From assembly GCA_040394475.1 (NCBI GenBank), contig JBEBSD010000064.1:1-35226 (forward strand): a DNA stretch of 35,226 nt, written 5' to 3'. The DNA comes from JBEBSD01 sp040394475 (GTDB taxonomy: Bacteria; Bacteroidota; Bacteroidia; Cytophagales; Spirosomataceae). Position numbers and translations under genes: made by a program. How positions within the stretch are numbered: position 1 is the stretch's first letter; each line of letters starts with the position of its first letter. Positions 14,631-22,588 of this stretch are shown here, piece after piece. The notes under the pieces are model-generated. The model saw nothing but the letters and a program-made list of their open reading frames with translations, searched no databases and was not told the origin of the DNA.

Positions 14631-14638
14631 TACCTTTG
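14631..14638 (+). promoter_or_regulatory. Putative -7 element of the methyltransferase gene
   Basis: TACCTTTG matches TAnnTTTG exactly, 22 bases before the ATG, right at the edge of the repeat island. No TTG at -33 was found. Confidence 0.45.
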
Positions 14639-14660
14639 ACACAAAGAAGAGCAAGCGAGG

Positions 14661-15395
14661 ATGGCCCGCAACCAGTTTTTTCGTTTTAAACAATTTACGG
14701 TAGACCAGGAGCACTGTGCCATGAAGGTATGCACCGATGCCTGTGTACTGGGGGCGTGGGCGCCGTTGACCGCGGCCAGTCGCATCCTGGATATCGGCGC
14801 CGGTACAGGGCTGCTGTCGTTAATGGCGGCCCAGCGGAACCCCTCCGCCCGCATCGATGCGGTGGAAATTGAAGCCGCCGCTTGCCGGCAGGCCCGGCAG
14901 AATGTGGAAAATAGTTTATTCAGAGAGCGTATCCGTCTTTATGAGGGTGCTATACAGTCATTTGTGCCCGAAAAAGGGTACGACTGCATCCTGACCAACC
15001 CGCCTTTTTTCCAGAATAGTCTTCGTTCCCCGGATGCGGAAATCAATACCGCTCATCATGCCGGTACATTGAATTTTGCTTCCCTGGAGGCCGCTATCTC
15101 CAGGTTGCTGCTTCCGGGAGGTTCCTGGCATGTCGTGCTGCCCGTGCCCGAAAGTGATGTGCTCCAGGAACTGGCAGAGCGGCAGGGATGGAGACTGATG
15201 CAAACACTCCTGCTGGCACACCGCCCGGGGATGAAACCTTTCAGGAGACTGGCCACATACGGCAGAAAGCCGGGAACGGAGGAATCAGCGGTCGTCCCGA
15301 TGGTTTTTCCGGTACTCCGGATCTACCGGGAAGACGGGAAAACCTATCAGCCGGAGTTTATTCAATTGTTAAAAGAATTCTATCTGGCGTTTTAA
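14661..15395 (+). CDS. trmN6: TrmN6/YfiC-type tRNA1(Val) adenine(37)-N6-methyltransferase
   Basis: The 244-residue protein is a class I SAM-dependent methyltransferase. The N-terminus FFRFKQFTVDQEHCAMKVCTDACVLGAWA is typical of YfiC/TrmN6. It is followed by the SAM-binding loop ILDIGAGTGLLSLMAA (42-57), acidic strand end VEIE (68-71) and the N6-adenine motif N113-P-P-F. The C-terminal HRPGMKPFRRLATYGR segment supports the same family. The enzyme methylates N6 of A37 in tRNA1(Val). It is the first gene of a run of same-strand genes, 48 bases before a glycosyltransferase gene, with no functional link between the two evident. Confidence 0.92.
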   Translation: MARNQFFRFKQFTVDQEHCAMKVCTDACVLGAWAPLTAASRILDIGAGTGLLSLMAAQRNPSARIDAVEIEAAACRQARQNVENSLFRERIRLYEGAIQSFVPEKGYDCILTNPPFFQNSLRSPDAEINTAHHAGTLNFASLEAAISRLLLPGGSWHVVLPVPESDVLQELAERQGWRLMQTLLLAHRPGMKPFRRLATYGRKPGTEESAVVPMVFPVLRIYREDGKTYQPEFIQLLKEFYLAF

Positions 15396-15443
15396 ACGAG
15401 AAAAATTGCGACCTTTGCAAATTAAAAACCGTAACAGTTGTAA

Positions 15444-16436
15444 ATGAATCCTGTCCAGATCACGGTCATTGTCCCGCTTTATAACGAGGAGGAATCGCTT
15501 CCGGAGTTGCACGACTGGATCGCCAGGGTAATGGATACGCACGGTTTTTCCTACGAGATATGGTTTATAGATGATGGCAGCCGGGACCATTCCTGGGAGG
15601 TGATCGAGGAGATAGCCCGTAAGAATCCCAGCGTGAACGGCGTGCGGTTTGTACGGAACTATGGAAAAACAGCTGCTTTACAAACCGGTTTTCAGGAAGC
15701 AAGAGGGGAGGTCGTGATCACCATGGATGCCGATATGCAGGACAGTCCGGACGAAATTCCGGCCTTGTACCGGATGATTGTTTCGGAAGGATACGATCTC
15801 GTTTCGGGCTGGAAAAAGAAGCGGTACGATCCGCTGTCCAAAACCCTTCCTACCAGGCTGTTCAATGCCGTAACCCGGACGATATCGGGAGTCCGGCTGC
15901 ATGATTTCAATTGCGGGCTGAAAGCCTACCGGAAAAATGTGGTGAAAAACCTGACGATCTACGGGGAAATGCATCGCTATATCCCCGCGATTGCCAAGTG
16001 GAACGGCTACGGGCGGATCGGGGAAAAAGTGGTGGAGCACCGGCCCCGTAAGTATGGTACCACGAAATTCGGGCTGGAGCGGTTTGTCTTTGGTTTTCTC
16101 GACCTGCTTTCAATTGCCTTTGTCAATAAGTTCGGGAGAAGACCCATGCATTTTTTCGGGAGTTTCGGGACCCTGATGTTTTTGATGGGATCGTTTATGA
16201 CCGTTTGGGTGATCGGAGAAAAGCTCTATAATATTTATGCCGGGCTTAAATACCGGAATGTGACGGACAACCCGTGGTTCTTCCTGGCTATTCTCGCAAT
16301 TGTAATGGGAACCCAACTGTTTCTGGCCGGTTTTTTAGGTGAATTATTTGTGAAACAATCTATCTCTAAGAAAGGGGAATACCTGATTGCCGAAAAAGCC
16401 GGAATGTCTGGTTATTCGGTGCAAGGACAGGGCTAA
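15444..16436 (+). CDS. GtrB/DPM1-like family 2 glycosyltransferase, membrane
   Basis: The 330-residue enzyme has an N-terminal GT-A domain with TVIVPLYNEEESLPELHDWI, the FIDDGSRDHSW motif and the metal-binding DAD (95-97) in ITMDADMQDSPDEIP. The acceptor region includes SGWKKKRYDPLSKTLPTRLFN and FNCGLKAYRK. Two C-terminal membrane helices follow (about 237-262 and 280-305). Such proteins transfer a sugar from a nucleotide sugar to undecaprenyl phosphate (GtrB, ArnC and DPM1-like). The lipid-linked sugar then serves glycan modification. No flippase or GtrC-like gene is adjacent. It lies 32 bases upstream of ppa and is likely cotranscribed with it. Confidence 0.9.
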   Translation: MNPVQITVIVPLYNEEESLPELHDWIARVMDTHGFSYEIWFIDDGSRDHSWEVIEEIARKNPSVNGVRFVRNYGKTAALQTGFQEARGEVVITMDADMQDSPDEIPALYRMIVSEGYDLVSGWKKKRYDPLSKTLPTRLFNAVTRTISGVRLHDFNCGLKAYRKNVVKNLTIYGEMHRYIPAIAKWNGYGRIGEKVVEHRPRKYGTTKFGLERFVFGFLDLLSIAFVNKFGRRPMHFFGSFGTLMFLMGSFMTVWVIGEKLYNIYAGLKYRNVTDNPWFFLAILAIVMGTQLFLAGFLGELFVKQSISKKGEYLIAEKAGMSGYSVQGQG

Positions 16437-16468
16437 GAACTTCCCCTTCGTATTTTATAATTACTTTA

Positions 16469-17080
16469 ATGAACGCAAACGTACACAAAGCACACCCCTG
16501 GCACGGGGTTCCGATCGGAGAAAATGCCCCCGATATCGTCACCGCTTTTATTGAAATTGTTCCGACCGATACCGTCAAATATGAAATTGACAAGCAGACC
16601 GGGTATCTGCGAATCGACCGGCCTCAAAAATATTCCAACATCGTACCGGCGCTGTACGGGTTTATTCCTAAAACCTATTGCGGGCAAGGCATAGCCGAAC
16701 TGGCCAGAGACCGCTCCGGAAGAGAAATCACGGAAGGGGACGGCGATCCGCTGGATATCCTGGTTTTGTGTGAGAAAATTATCCCCCACGGCGATCTGCT
16801 CTGCGACGCCCGGCCGATCGGCGGGATTCGACTGATCGACGGCGGAGAGGCGGATGATAAAATTATCGCAGTGCTGAAAGGGGACGTCGTGTTCGGCATC
16901 TATAACGACCTGACGGAAGTCCCTGCGGATGTGATTGAGCGCCTGAAGCATTATTTTCTTACCTATAAAAACCTTCCGGGAGAAAAAGCCCATATCGAAA
17001 TTACCAATGTGTATGGTCGTGAGGAGGCATTGGATGTGATCCGGACCTCCGTGGAAGATTATAAGCAATCGTTTTATTAA
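16469..17080 (+). CDS. ppa: Family I inorganic pyrophosphatase
   Basis: The 203-residue soluble enzyme has the family I signature EGDGDPLDILVL (about 89-100), whose aspartates bind the catalytic Mg2+ ions. It also has the conserved KYEIDKQTGYLRIDRP and YGFIPKTYCG segments and the ERLKHYFLTYK lysine region. It hydrolyses pyrophosphate to orthophosphate in the cytoplasm, pulling biosynthetic reactions forward. Length is somewhat above the E. coli enzyme, in the range seen in Bacteroidota. The gene ends before a good hairpin terminator. Confidence 0.97.
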   Translation: MNANVHKAHPWHGVPIGENAPDIVTAFIEIVPTDTVKYEIDKQTGYLRIDRPQKYSNIVPALYGFIPKTYCGQGIAELARDRSGREITEGDGDPLDILVLCEKIIPHGDLLCDARPIGGIRLIDGGEADDKIIAVLKGDVVFGIYNDLTEVPADVIERLKHYFLTYKNLPGEKAHIEITNVYGREEALDVIRTSVEDYKQSFY

Positions 17081-17095
17081 GTTTGACCGGGATAG

Positions 17096-17128
17096 AAGCG
17101 GCTGTACCTGAGGGTATAGCCGCTTTTG
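17096..17128 (+). terminator. Terminator after ppa
   Basis: AAGCGGCTGTACC pairs with GGTATAGCCGCTT (one G-T wobble) around a short loop, followed by TTTGTC. It sits 16 bases after the ppa stop. Confidence 0.8.
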
Positions 17129-17131
17129 TCT

Positions 17132-17139
17132 TATATTTG
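17132..17139 (+). promoter_or_regulatory. Putative -7 element of prfC
   Basis: TATATTTG matches TAnnTTTG exactly, directly behind the ppa terminator and about 60 bases before the prfC ATG. The -33 region would fall within the terminator hairpin. Confidence 0.45.
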
Positions 17140-17199
17140 CAGGAATTTTTTTAAACCTACCGTATAGGAGAACAGCTCTACGGAAAAGTCTATTGATAC

Positions 17200-18795
17200 A
17201 TGTCCATTTCAGCGGAAATAAAAAAGCGCCGTACGTTTGCGATTATCAGCCACCCGGATGCCGGGAAAACCACCCTTACCGAAAAACTGCTGCTTTTTGG
17301 CGGCGCTATCCAGACAGCCGGTGCGGTGAAGTCTAACAAGATCAAAAAAACGGCAACCTCCGATTTTATGGAGATTGAAAAGCAACGGGGGATTTCGGTG
17401 GCGACCTCGGTCATGACGTTTGAATACAAGGATCTCCTGATCAATATTCTGGATACCCCCGGGCACAAAGATTTTGCGGAAGATACCTACCGGACACTGA
17501 CGGCGGTAGACAGTGTGATCCTGGTGATCGACTGTGTAAAAGGAGTGGAGGAGCAGACCGAACGGCTGATGGAGGTATGCCGTATGCGGAATACTCCGGT
17601 AATCGTCTTTATCAATAAGCTGGACCGGGAAGGCCAGAGCCCTTTTGATTTATTGGATGAGCTGGAAACCAAGCTCCGGATCCGGGTGCGCCCGCTGACC
17701 TGGCCCATCAATATGGGAAGCAGGTTCAAGGGGGTATACAGTATGTATGAACAGAAACTGTATTTCTTTAAGATCAATAAGACAAAGGTAGAAGACGATG
17801 TGGTGGAAATAGGGCTCGACGACAACGGACTGCCGGCGTTGCTGGGGGAACAGGATGCGGCACAGGTACGTGAGGATGTCGAACTGATTGAGGGTGTATA
17901 TGATCCTTTTTCCAAAGAACCCTATCAGAAGGGTGAGCAGGCTCCGGTCTTTTTCGGGAGTGCGATCAATAATTTCGGGGTAAAGGAATTGCTGGACGCT
18001 TTTTGCCAGATCTCCCCGCTGCCGCAGCCGCGTCCGACCAACGAACGGGTCATCGAACCAGCGGAAAATAAATTCAGCGGCTTTGTCTTTAAAATTCACG
18101 CCAACCTGGACCCGCGCCACCGGGACCGCATTGCCTTTTTGAGGATCTGTTCGGGTAAGTTTGAACGCGGAAAGTTTTATCACCATGTACGGCTGAACAA
18201 AGACGTGCGTTTCTCCAGTCCTTTCAGCTTTATGGCCGCCGCCAAGAATGTGCTGGAGGAGGGGTATCCGGGGGATGTCGTGGGGCTGTACGATACCGGA
18301 ACCTTTAAAATAGGGGATACCCTGACGGAAGGTGAGGACCTCATGTTTTCAGGGATCCCGAGTTTTTCCCCGGAAATATTCAAGGAACTGATCAACCTGG
18401 ATCCGATGAAATCCAAACAGCTGGAAAAAGGGATTCAGCAGCTGACAGACGAAGGGGTGGCCCAGCTGTTTACCCTGGAACTGGGCAACCGGAAAATCGT
18501 GGGAACGGTGGGAGAGCTGCAGTTTGATGTGATCCAGTACCGGCTGGAGCATGAATACGGCGCCAAGTGCCGCTGGGTGCACATGAACACGTCTAAAGCC
18601 TGCTGGCTGACCTCGGACGAAAAATCAAAGCTTAACGAGTTTATACGCCTGAAAGGCAACCAGATCGGGTATGACAAAGATCAGAATCCGGTCTTCCTGG
18701 CAGAATCGGAATGGATGATCCGGATGAACCGGGAAAACAATCCGGACATACAGTTCCATGTTACTTCGGAATTTAAAACGGAAGTTGGTTTCTGA
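17200..18795 (+). CDS. prfC: Peptide chain release factor 3
   Basis: The 531-residue translational GTPase recycles RF1/RF2 from the ribosome after peptide release. The N-terminus RRTFAIISHPDAGKTTLTEK contains the P-loop (about 17-24). Switch I is GAVKSNKIKKTATSDFMEIEKQRGISVATSV, typical of RF3 rather than EF-G; switch II is DTPGHKDFAEDTYRTL, and NKLDREG gives guanine specificity. Domains II and III follow, and the length matches bacterial RF3. It is transcribed from its own promoter after a terminator and ends before a hairpin shared with the convergent phosphatase gene. Confidence 0.97.
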   Translation: MSISAEIKKRRTFAIISHPDAGKTTLTEKLLLFGGAIQTAGAVKSNKIKKTATSDFMEIEKQRGISVATSVMTFEYKDLLINILDTPGHKDFAEDTYRTLTAVDSVILVIDCVKGVEEQTERLMEVCRMRNTPVIVFINKLDREGQSPFDLLDELETKLRIRVRPLTWPINMGSRFKGVYSMYEQKLYFFKINKTKVEDDVVEIGLDDNGLPALLGEQDAAQVREDVELIEGVYDPFSKEPYQKGEQAPVFFGSAINNFGVKELLDAFCQISPLPQPRPTNERVIEPAENKFSGFVFKIHANLDPRHRDRIAFLRICSGKFERGKFYHHVRLNKDVRFSSPFSFMAAAKNVLEEGYPGDVVGLYDTGTFKIGDTLTEGEDLMFSGIPSFSPEIFKELINLDPMKSKQLEKGIQQLTDEGVAQLFTLELGNRKIVGTVGELQFDVIQYRLEHEYGAKCRWVHMNTSKACWLTSDEKSKLNEFIRLKGNQIGYDKDQNPVFLAESEWMIRMNRENNPDIQFHVTSEFKTEVGF

Positions 18796-18839
18796 CCTGG
18801 CAGCGTATCAGGTGTAAAAGTATACAGACAATACCCGGA

Positions 18840-18873
18840 GCGTGCGGCGACAGTGAAAAGTTTTGCCGCGCGC
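18840..18873. terminator. Hairpin between prfC and the convergent phosphatase
   Basis: GCGTGCGGC (18840-18848) and GCCGCGCGC (18865-18873) pair with one wobble across a 16-base loop in the gap between convergent genes. The long loop makes this a moderate candidate. Confidence 0.45.
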
Positions 18874-18945
18874 CTACCCGCTGCGAGGATGGGATCGTTG
18901 ACTTGCCGGAAGGCATGTTACCTTTACCCCGTAATTAAGCCGTCG

Positions 18946-20358
18946 TCACTTTTGTTTATCCTTCCTTTTTTGATAATTTCTGTACCGCTCCTTGTAGGCT
19001 TTCAGGTCTTCGTCCTTCAGGCCCTGAAGCATCCGGTCGGGTAATTCCACGCGTTCCTGTTGCGTGATTCCTTCGGTGCGTTCGACAAGCCGGTTCGCGC
19101 CTTTTTCGTCTTTATTCAGCTCAAAGGCATCGTACAAATCTCCGTCCACGGTAAAAGCCTGGTAGGCCAGTTTGGTCTCATCGATGACAATGGTCTGGTA
19201 AAGCTGGGTGTTGACAGCAGCACGATCCATCCACTCCTGCAGACCGAGACGAGACATTTTAGGTCCGGCGATGGAGACGACATACACCGGGCCTTCCGTT
19301 ATTTTTCTGTTTTGTCCTGTAGAGATGTCAACTCCTCTGGCGTAGGTGTGCTCATGCCCCTGCAGTACAATATCCACTTGGTAGGTGTTGTAGAGGGATG
19401 CCAGTTGGGTTCGCCAGGCCGTGCTCTTGCGATTATTTCCGGGCATATAGGTAGAGAGCACCGGATGATGTTGGGTGACAACGGTCCAGCGGTTGGTATT
19501 CTCCCGGAGCACTTTTTCCAGCCAAACAAGCTGCCTGTCCATCACCGTCGAATCCTGTAGCCCGGCTTCGGTGTCAAAGGAAATAAACCGGATGCCCTGA
19601 TAATCGAGATAGTAAGCCGTTTCCAACAATTCCTCGGGGCCATTTTCGGGCAGCGAAAATTGTGTGCGCCAATGGCGGGAGAGCTTTCTTATATCGGTCC
19701 CGTCGCCGACGTATTCATGATTCCCCGGTGAAGGAAGACTGGGTATCATCCCGTTCACCCAGCCCGCCGCTTCAAACCACTCCCCCCATTCCGAATCCGT
19801 ATACGAATGATTCACCAGATCGCCGGCGTGTATGATCAGGTCTGCTTGCGGCATTCTGGAATAGGCGCCCCTGATAGCCCTGGACCACATAGAGCGGATG
19901 TCATTTTGAGCATCACCCACATACAGAACAGCAACAGGATCTCTTTTGTCCGACGCTGTTGTGAATTGAAACCATTCGCTCCAACAGGTCCCGTCTCCGA
20001 CCCTGTATACATACTGCGTGGAAGGTTTAAGGCCGGTGAAATTGACTTCATGAAAGTGCGCTTGTATTCCGTCCAGCAAAACACGTTCGCTGGACGCCTC
20101 TACGAGGCTGGCCCGGGACTGAAAATCGGGTGAAGGGTCTGCCGGATGAATGGCGGCCACCGCATTGACAATGGTCGAGTCTGTTCGCCAGTTGACCGCC
20201 TGCGAACGGGCCGGGTCTCCTTTAAAACCGAGTATGATGCGGTCCGGAAACTTGGAAGGGAGATAGGTTTTGTTGGACTGCGCCCCAATCCCGTTACTGG
20301 TCAGCAGTAAAAGGAGTACAGGCAGTAACCGGCGATGTAAGGGAACGTTAATTTGCAT
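18946..20358 (-). CDS. Secreted purple-acid-phosphatase-like metallophosphoesterase
   Basis: The product is about 470 residues, starting at the ATG 20356-20358, with a signal peptide (LLPVLLLLLTSNGIGAQ). An N-terminal fibronectin-like PAP domain (about residues 30-140) includes FTGLKPSTQYVYRVGDG. The calcineurin-like domain shows its metal ligands in order: VGDAQND, HAGDLVNHSYTD, SPGNHEY, VVTQHHPVLS and LQGHEHTYARG. These match purple acid phosphatases, which release phosphate from monoesters outside the cytoplasm with a dinuclear metal centre. The C-terminus ends in a very basic KERYRNYQKRKDKQK tail. The gene stands alone, convergent with prfC and divergent from the ECF sigma gene, and is preceded by an unusually long leader. 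Confidence 0.9.
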   Translation of the reverse strand: MQINVPLHRRLLPVLLLLLTSNGIGAQSNKTYLPSKFPDRIILGFKGDPARSQAVNWRTDSTIVNAVAAIHPADPSPDFQSRASLVEASSERVLLDGIQAHFHEVNFTGLKPSTQYVYRVGDGTCWSEWFQFTTASDKRDPVAVLYVGDAQNDIRSMWSRAIRGAYSRMPQADLIIHAGDLVNHSYTDSEWGEWFEAAGWVNGMIPSLPSPGNHEYVGDGTDIRKLSRHWRTQFSLPENGPEELLETAYYLDYQGIRFISFDTEAGLQDSTVMDRQLVWLEKVLRENTNRWTVVTQHHPVLSTYMPGNNRKSTAWRTQLASLYNTYQVDIVLQGHEHTYARGVDISTGQNRKITEGPVYVVSIAGPKMSRLGLQEWMDRAAVNTQLYQTIVIDETKLAYQAFTVDGDLYDAFELNKDEKGANRLVERTEGITQQERVELPDRMLQGLKDEDLKAYKERYRNYQKRKDKQK

Positions 20359-20525
20359 AGTAGTTGTTAAAACGGACGATGTACCCATTGCGGAAGCGCG
20401 GCAGGCAGTGGGTTACGTGTTAAAAAGAAGCGTCCGAGTGACTCAAACGTCATAAAGCAACTCCTGCGCTTCGGACGGCTCATCTTTTGATCCGCAGAAA
20501 ACGGATGGGTGACCGCTCTGTAATC
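20359..20525 (-). promoter_or_regulatory. Long, probably structured leader of the phosphatase gene
   Basis: If transcription starts just after the -7 element at 20531-20538, the mRNA has a leader of about 165 bases. Three paired regions are visible: ATCCG/CGGAT (20490-20506), CGTCCGA with TCGGACG (20431-20437 and 20471-20477), and GTACCCATTGC with GCAGTGGGTTAC (20381-20391 and 20405-20416). A short frame with an ATG at about 20453 could encode 28 residues. I recognise no known riboswitch consensus. The rest of the gene-free stretch (20539-20755) shows only AT-rich sequence before the sigma gene. Confidence 0.35.
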
Positions 20526-20530
20526 ATACG

Positions 20531-20538
20531 CAAATATA
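20531..20538 (-). promoter_or_regulatory. Putative -7 element of the phosphatase gene
   Basis: The minus strand reads TATATTTG, an exact match to TAnnTTTG, about 173 bases upstream of the coding start. No clear -33 element was found. Confidence 0.4.
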
Positions 20539-20755
20539 ACCGCTTTTTTCAATATCGGTGATCTGGGGTGGTGAATGCCGCTCCGCCGGCAGGTTTATGT
20601 AAAATGTCCAAACTGTATTTGCATTTCTAAGCTGGTTGAGGTTTATTTGTCTATTAGTTTGATAGGTTATATAAACTATAGTACAGTTGAAACGAAACGG
20701 CTGCGCCGAAAAGGTGGGGCCGTCGGGATTTGGTCGAACATACAGATCATGGTAA

Positions 20756-21322
20756 ATGGACGAGCCGCACAGGGAAATCAGCTTATTGGGCCGGGTAGCA
20801 GACGGGGACAGGGAGGCCTTTCAGGCGCTGTTTGAGCAGTATTGGCCGAAAGTTTACCGGAAGTCCTTGCATCTTCTGAAATCTCCCGATCTTGCGCAAG
20901 ACCTCGCTCAGGAGGTGTTTATAAAGGTTTGGGAGAAGCGGGGGCAGTTCAGGACAATCGGAAATTTTGATGCTTACCTTTTCGTCCTGGTAAAGAATCT
21001 GTTTGTGGATTACCTTAGAAAGAAACTGATCACTGAAGTTCCCATAGCGGAAATGCAGGAAGACAGTCTGCCTGTTGATGGCGATGACGCTCAAACGAGC
21101 ATGGAGAACCGCGAGCTCGAACACCTGATGCATCGTGCGATCGAAAACCTGCCCGCACAGCTGCAGACCGCCTTTCGCCTGAGTCGCTTTGAAGGCCTGA
21201 CCCACCGGCAGATTGCTTTGGAGATGAAAATCACCAAAATTACCTCGCAGAATTATCTTGCCCGGGCACTGCTTCACATCCGGGGTTTCCTGAATTCCCG
21301 GCAGGAAGAAAATATTTCCTGA
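20756..21322 (+). CDS. ECF RNA polymerase sigma factor
   Basis: The 188-residue protein is a Bacteroidota-type ECF sigma factor. Region 2 is DREAFQALFEQYWPKVYRKSLHLLKSPDLAQDLAQEVFIKVWEKR, continuing to YLFVLVKNLFVDYLRKK. Region 4 is ENLPAQLQTAFRLSRFEGLTHRQIALEMKITKITSQNYLARALLHIRGFL (about 128-178). Between them lies a short acidic linker. It is followed 83 bases later by a FecR gene and then by SusC/SusD, the layout of TonB-linked glycan sensing, in which the outer membrane receptor signals through FecR to free the sigma factor. It presumably activates the downstream susC operon. Confidence 0.95.
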   Translation: MDEPHREISLLGRVADGDREAFQALFEQYWPKVYRKSLHLLKSPDLAQDLAQEVFIKVWEKRGQFRTIGNFDAYLFVLVKNLFVDYLRKKLITEVPIAEMQEDSLPVDGDDAQTSMENRELEHLMHRAIENLPAQLQTAFRLSRFEGLTHRQIALEMKITKITSQNYLARALLHIRGFLNSRQEENIS

Positions 21323-21405
21323 TTTTTTTGTCAGCGACGGATTACCCCCATTAGTATTTAACGTTGATAGATTAAAGGGTTTATTATTCAGGCCTTCTAC
21401 CGGCT

Positions 21406-22437
21406 ATGTCAAAAGAAGAAAGAGTACGATTCTTGCTCCACAAATATCTGGATGATGAACTTTCACCCGGGGAGGCCGTGATTCTGAAAGAATTACTGGA
21501 TCAGGACGGCTATCAGGCGGTGACGGATGAGCTGTTGGAAAAGGTATGGAACAACGACGATGCCTCGGCTGTTATTGGGAACAACGATTGGAAAGTTGCC
21601 TTAGAACAGGTATTTCAGAAGGTCGAAAGCCCGCGTGGCGAGCCGCATGATCCCGTGGTCAGGAAGTTCGTCAACCGTGGGCGATGGTATGCCGCCGCCG
21701 CTGTATTCCTGATCACGTTTGGGGTAGGGCTGCTGCTTTTCAGGGGAGCAGGAGGAACGTCGTTTTTTTCAGAAGAACTTTTTAATGAAGGGGTAGCGGC
21801 AGTTGCCCGGACCGGAGCCGGCCAGATCCGCATGCTGACGCTTCCCGATGGATCCAGGGTATGGTTGAATGCCCGGTCTACCCTGAACTATCCGGCGGAA
21901 TTTTCGGAAAAGGAGCGTGTTGTCACCTTAGACGGGGAGGGGTACTTTGAAATCTTTTCGGACAAAGCAAGGCCCTTCCTGGTGAAAGCCGGACCGGTGG
22001 AGGTACAGGTATTGGGAACCCATTTTAATGTAAGCGCCTACCGCAGCAGCCGTTCGGTGACCACAACCCTTTTTGAGGGAGTTGTGGAGCTGAAACACAA
22101 AAGTATGTCTAAAAGACTGTATCCGGGCCAACAGGCTGCATACAGCGACCTTGCCGACGAGCTTGCCCTATCCTCCGCAGATACCGCGGTAGTGATGGCC
22201 TGGAAACGGGGGGAATTTCATTTCGATGATACACCGGTACAGGAAATTATGCAACAGCTATCAGAATGGTACGGCCTTTCTGTCGTTTATGCCGGGGGTA
22301 TTCCGGATATTCGCCTATCGGGTATCATTCCACGCGAGCAGAACGTTGCCCGGGCGCTCGAAATCCTGGAGGCTACCCAACGGATACGTTTTAACCTTCA
22401 GCACGATACCGTTACCGTAACCAAAATCAACCTTTAA
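21406..22437 (+). CDS. FecR-family anti-sigma factor
   Basis: The 343-residue protein has an N-terminal cytoplasmic region (about 1-95) that should bind the sigma factor and one membrane helix (WYAAAAVFLITFGVGLLLF, about 98-116). The periplasmic FecR domain reads LPDGSRVWLNARSTLNYPAEF, then LDGEGYFEIFSDKARPFLVKAGPVEVQVLGTHFNVSAY. The C-terminal domain of Bacteroidota FecR proteins follows (about 265-340, FHFDDTPVQEIMQQLSEWYGLSVVY). It transmits the occupancy of a TonB-dependent receptor to the ECF sigma factor. The adjacent SusC has the STN domain required for such contact, which strongly supports pairing. Confidence 0.95.
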   Translation: MSKEERVRFLLHKYLDDELSPGEAVILKELLDQDGYQAVTDELLEKVWNNDDASAVIGNNDWKVALEQVFQKVESPRGEPHDPVVRKFVNRGRWYAAAAVFLITFGVGLLLFRGAGGTSFFSEELFNEGVAAVARTGAGQIRMLTLPDGSRVWLNARSTLNYPAEFSEKERVVTLDGEGYFEIFSDKARPFLVKAGPVEVQVLGTHFNVSAYRSSRSVTTTLFEGVVELKHKSMSKRLYPGQQAAYSDLADELALSSADTAVVMAWKRGEFHFDDTPVQEIMQQLSEWYGLSVVYAGGIPDIRLSGIIPREQNVARALEILEATQRIRFNLQHDTVTVTKINL

Positions 22438-22496
22438 AAACAGCCCGCGATCCATGAAAGAAAAATAATCATTTACATGACGTTGCCTGTAAAAAA

Positions 22497-22521
22497 CCGG
22501 AAGCGCTTGCAACACTTCCGG
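22497..22521 (+). promoter_or_regulatory. Hairpin between fecR and susC
   Basis: CCGGAAG (22497-22503) pairs with CTTCCGG (22515-22521) around an 11-base loop, 60 bases after the fecR stop and 68 bases before susC. It could act as a partial terminator that separates the sigma/anti-sigma unit from the receptor operon. No T-run follows. No exact TAnnTTTG was found upstream of susC, which fits transcription by the ECF sigma factor. Confidence 0.3.
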
Positions 22522-22588
22522 CGGTACCAGAGGCCGTCTATTATTGCCGATCAGGACAAATAATGTTTAACCCCAATGATTCAAAAGT

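Noticed and set aside
20367..20552. 61-codon frame in the phosphatase leader
   Set aside because: Its start lies upstream of the -7 element and it has no family features; at most a 28-codon part could be a leader peptide.
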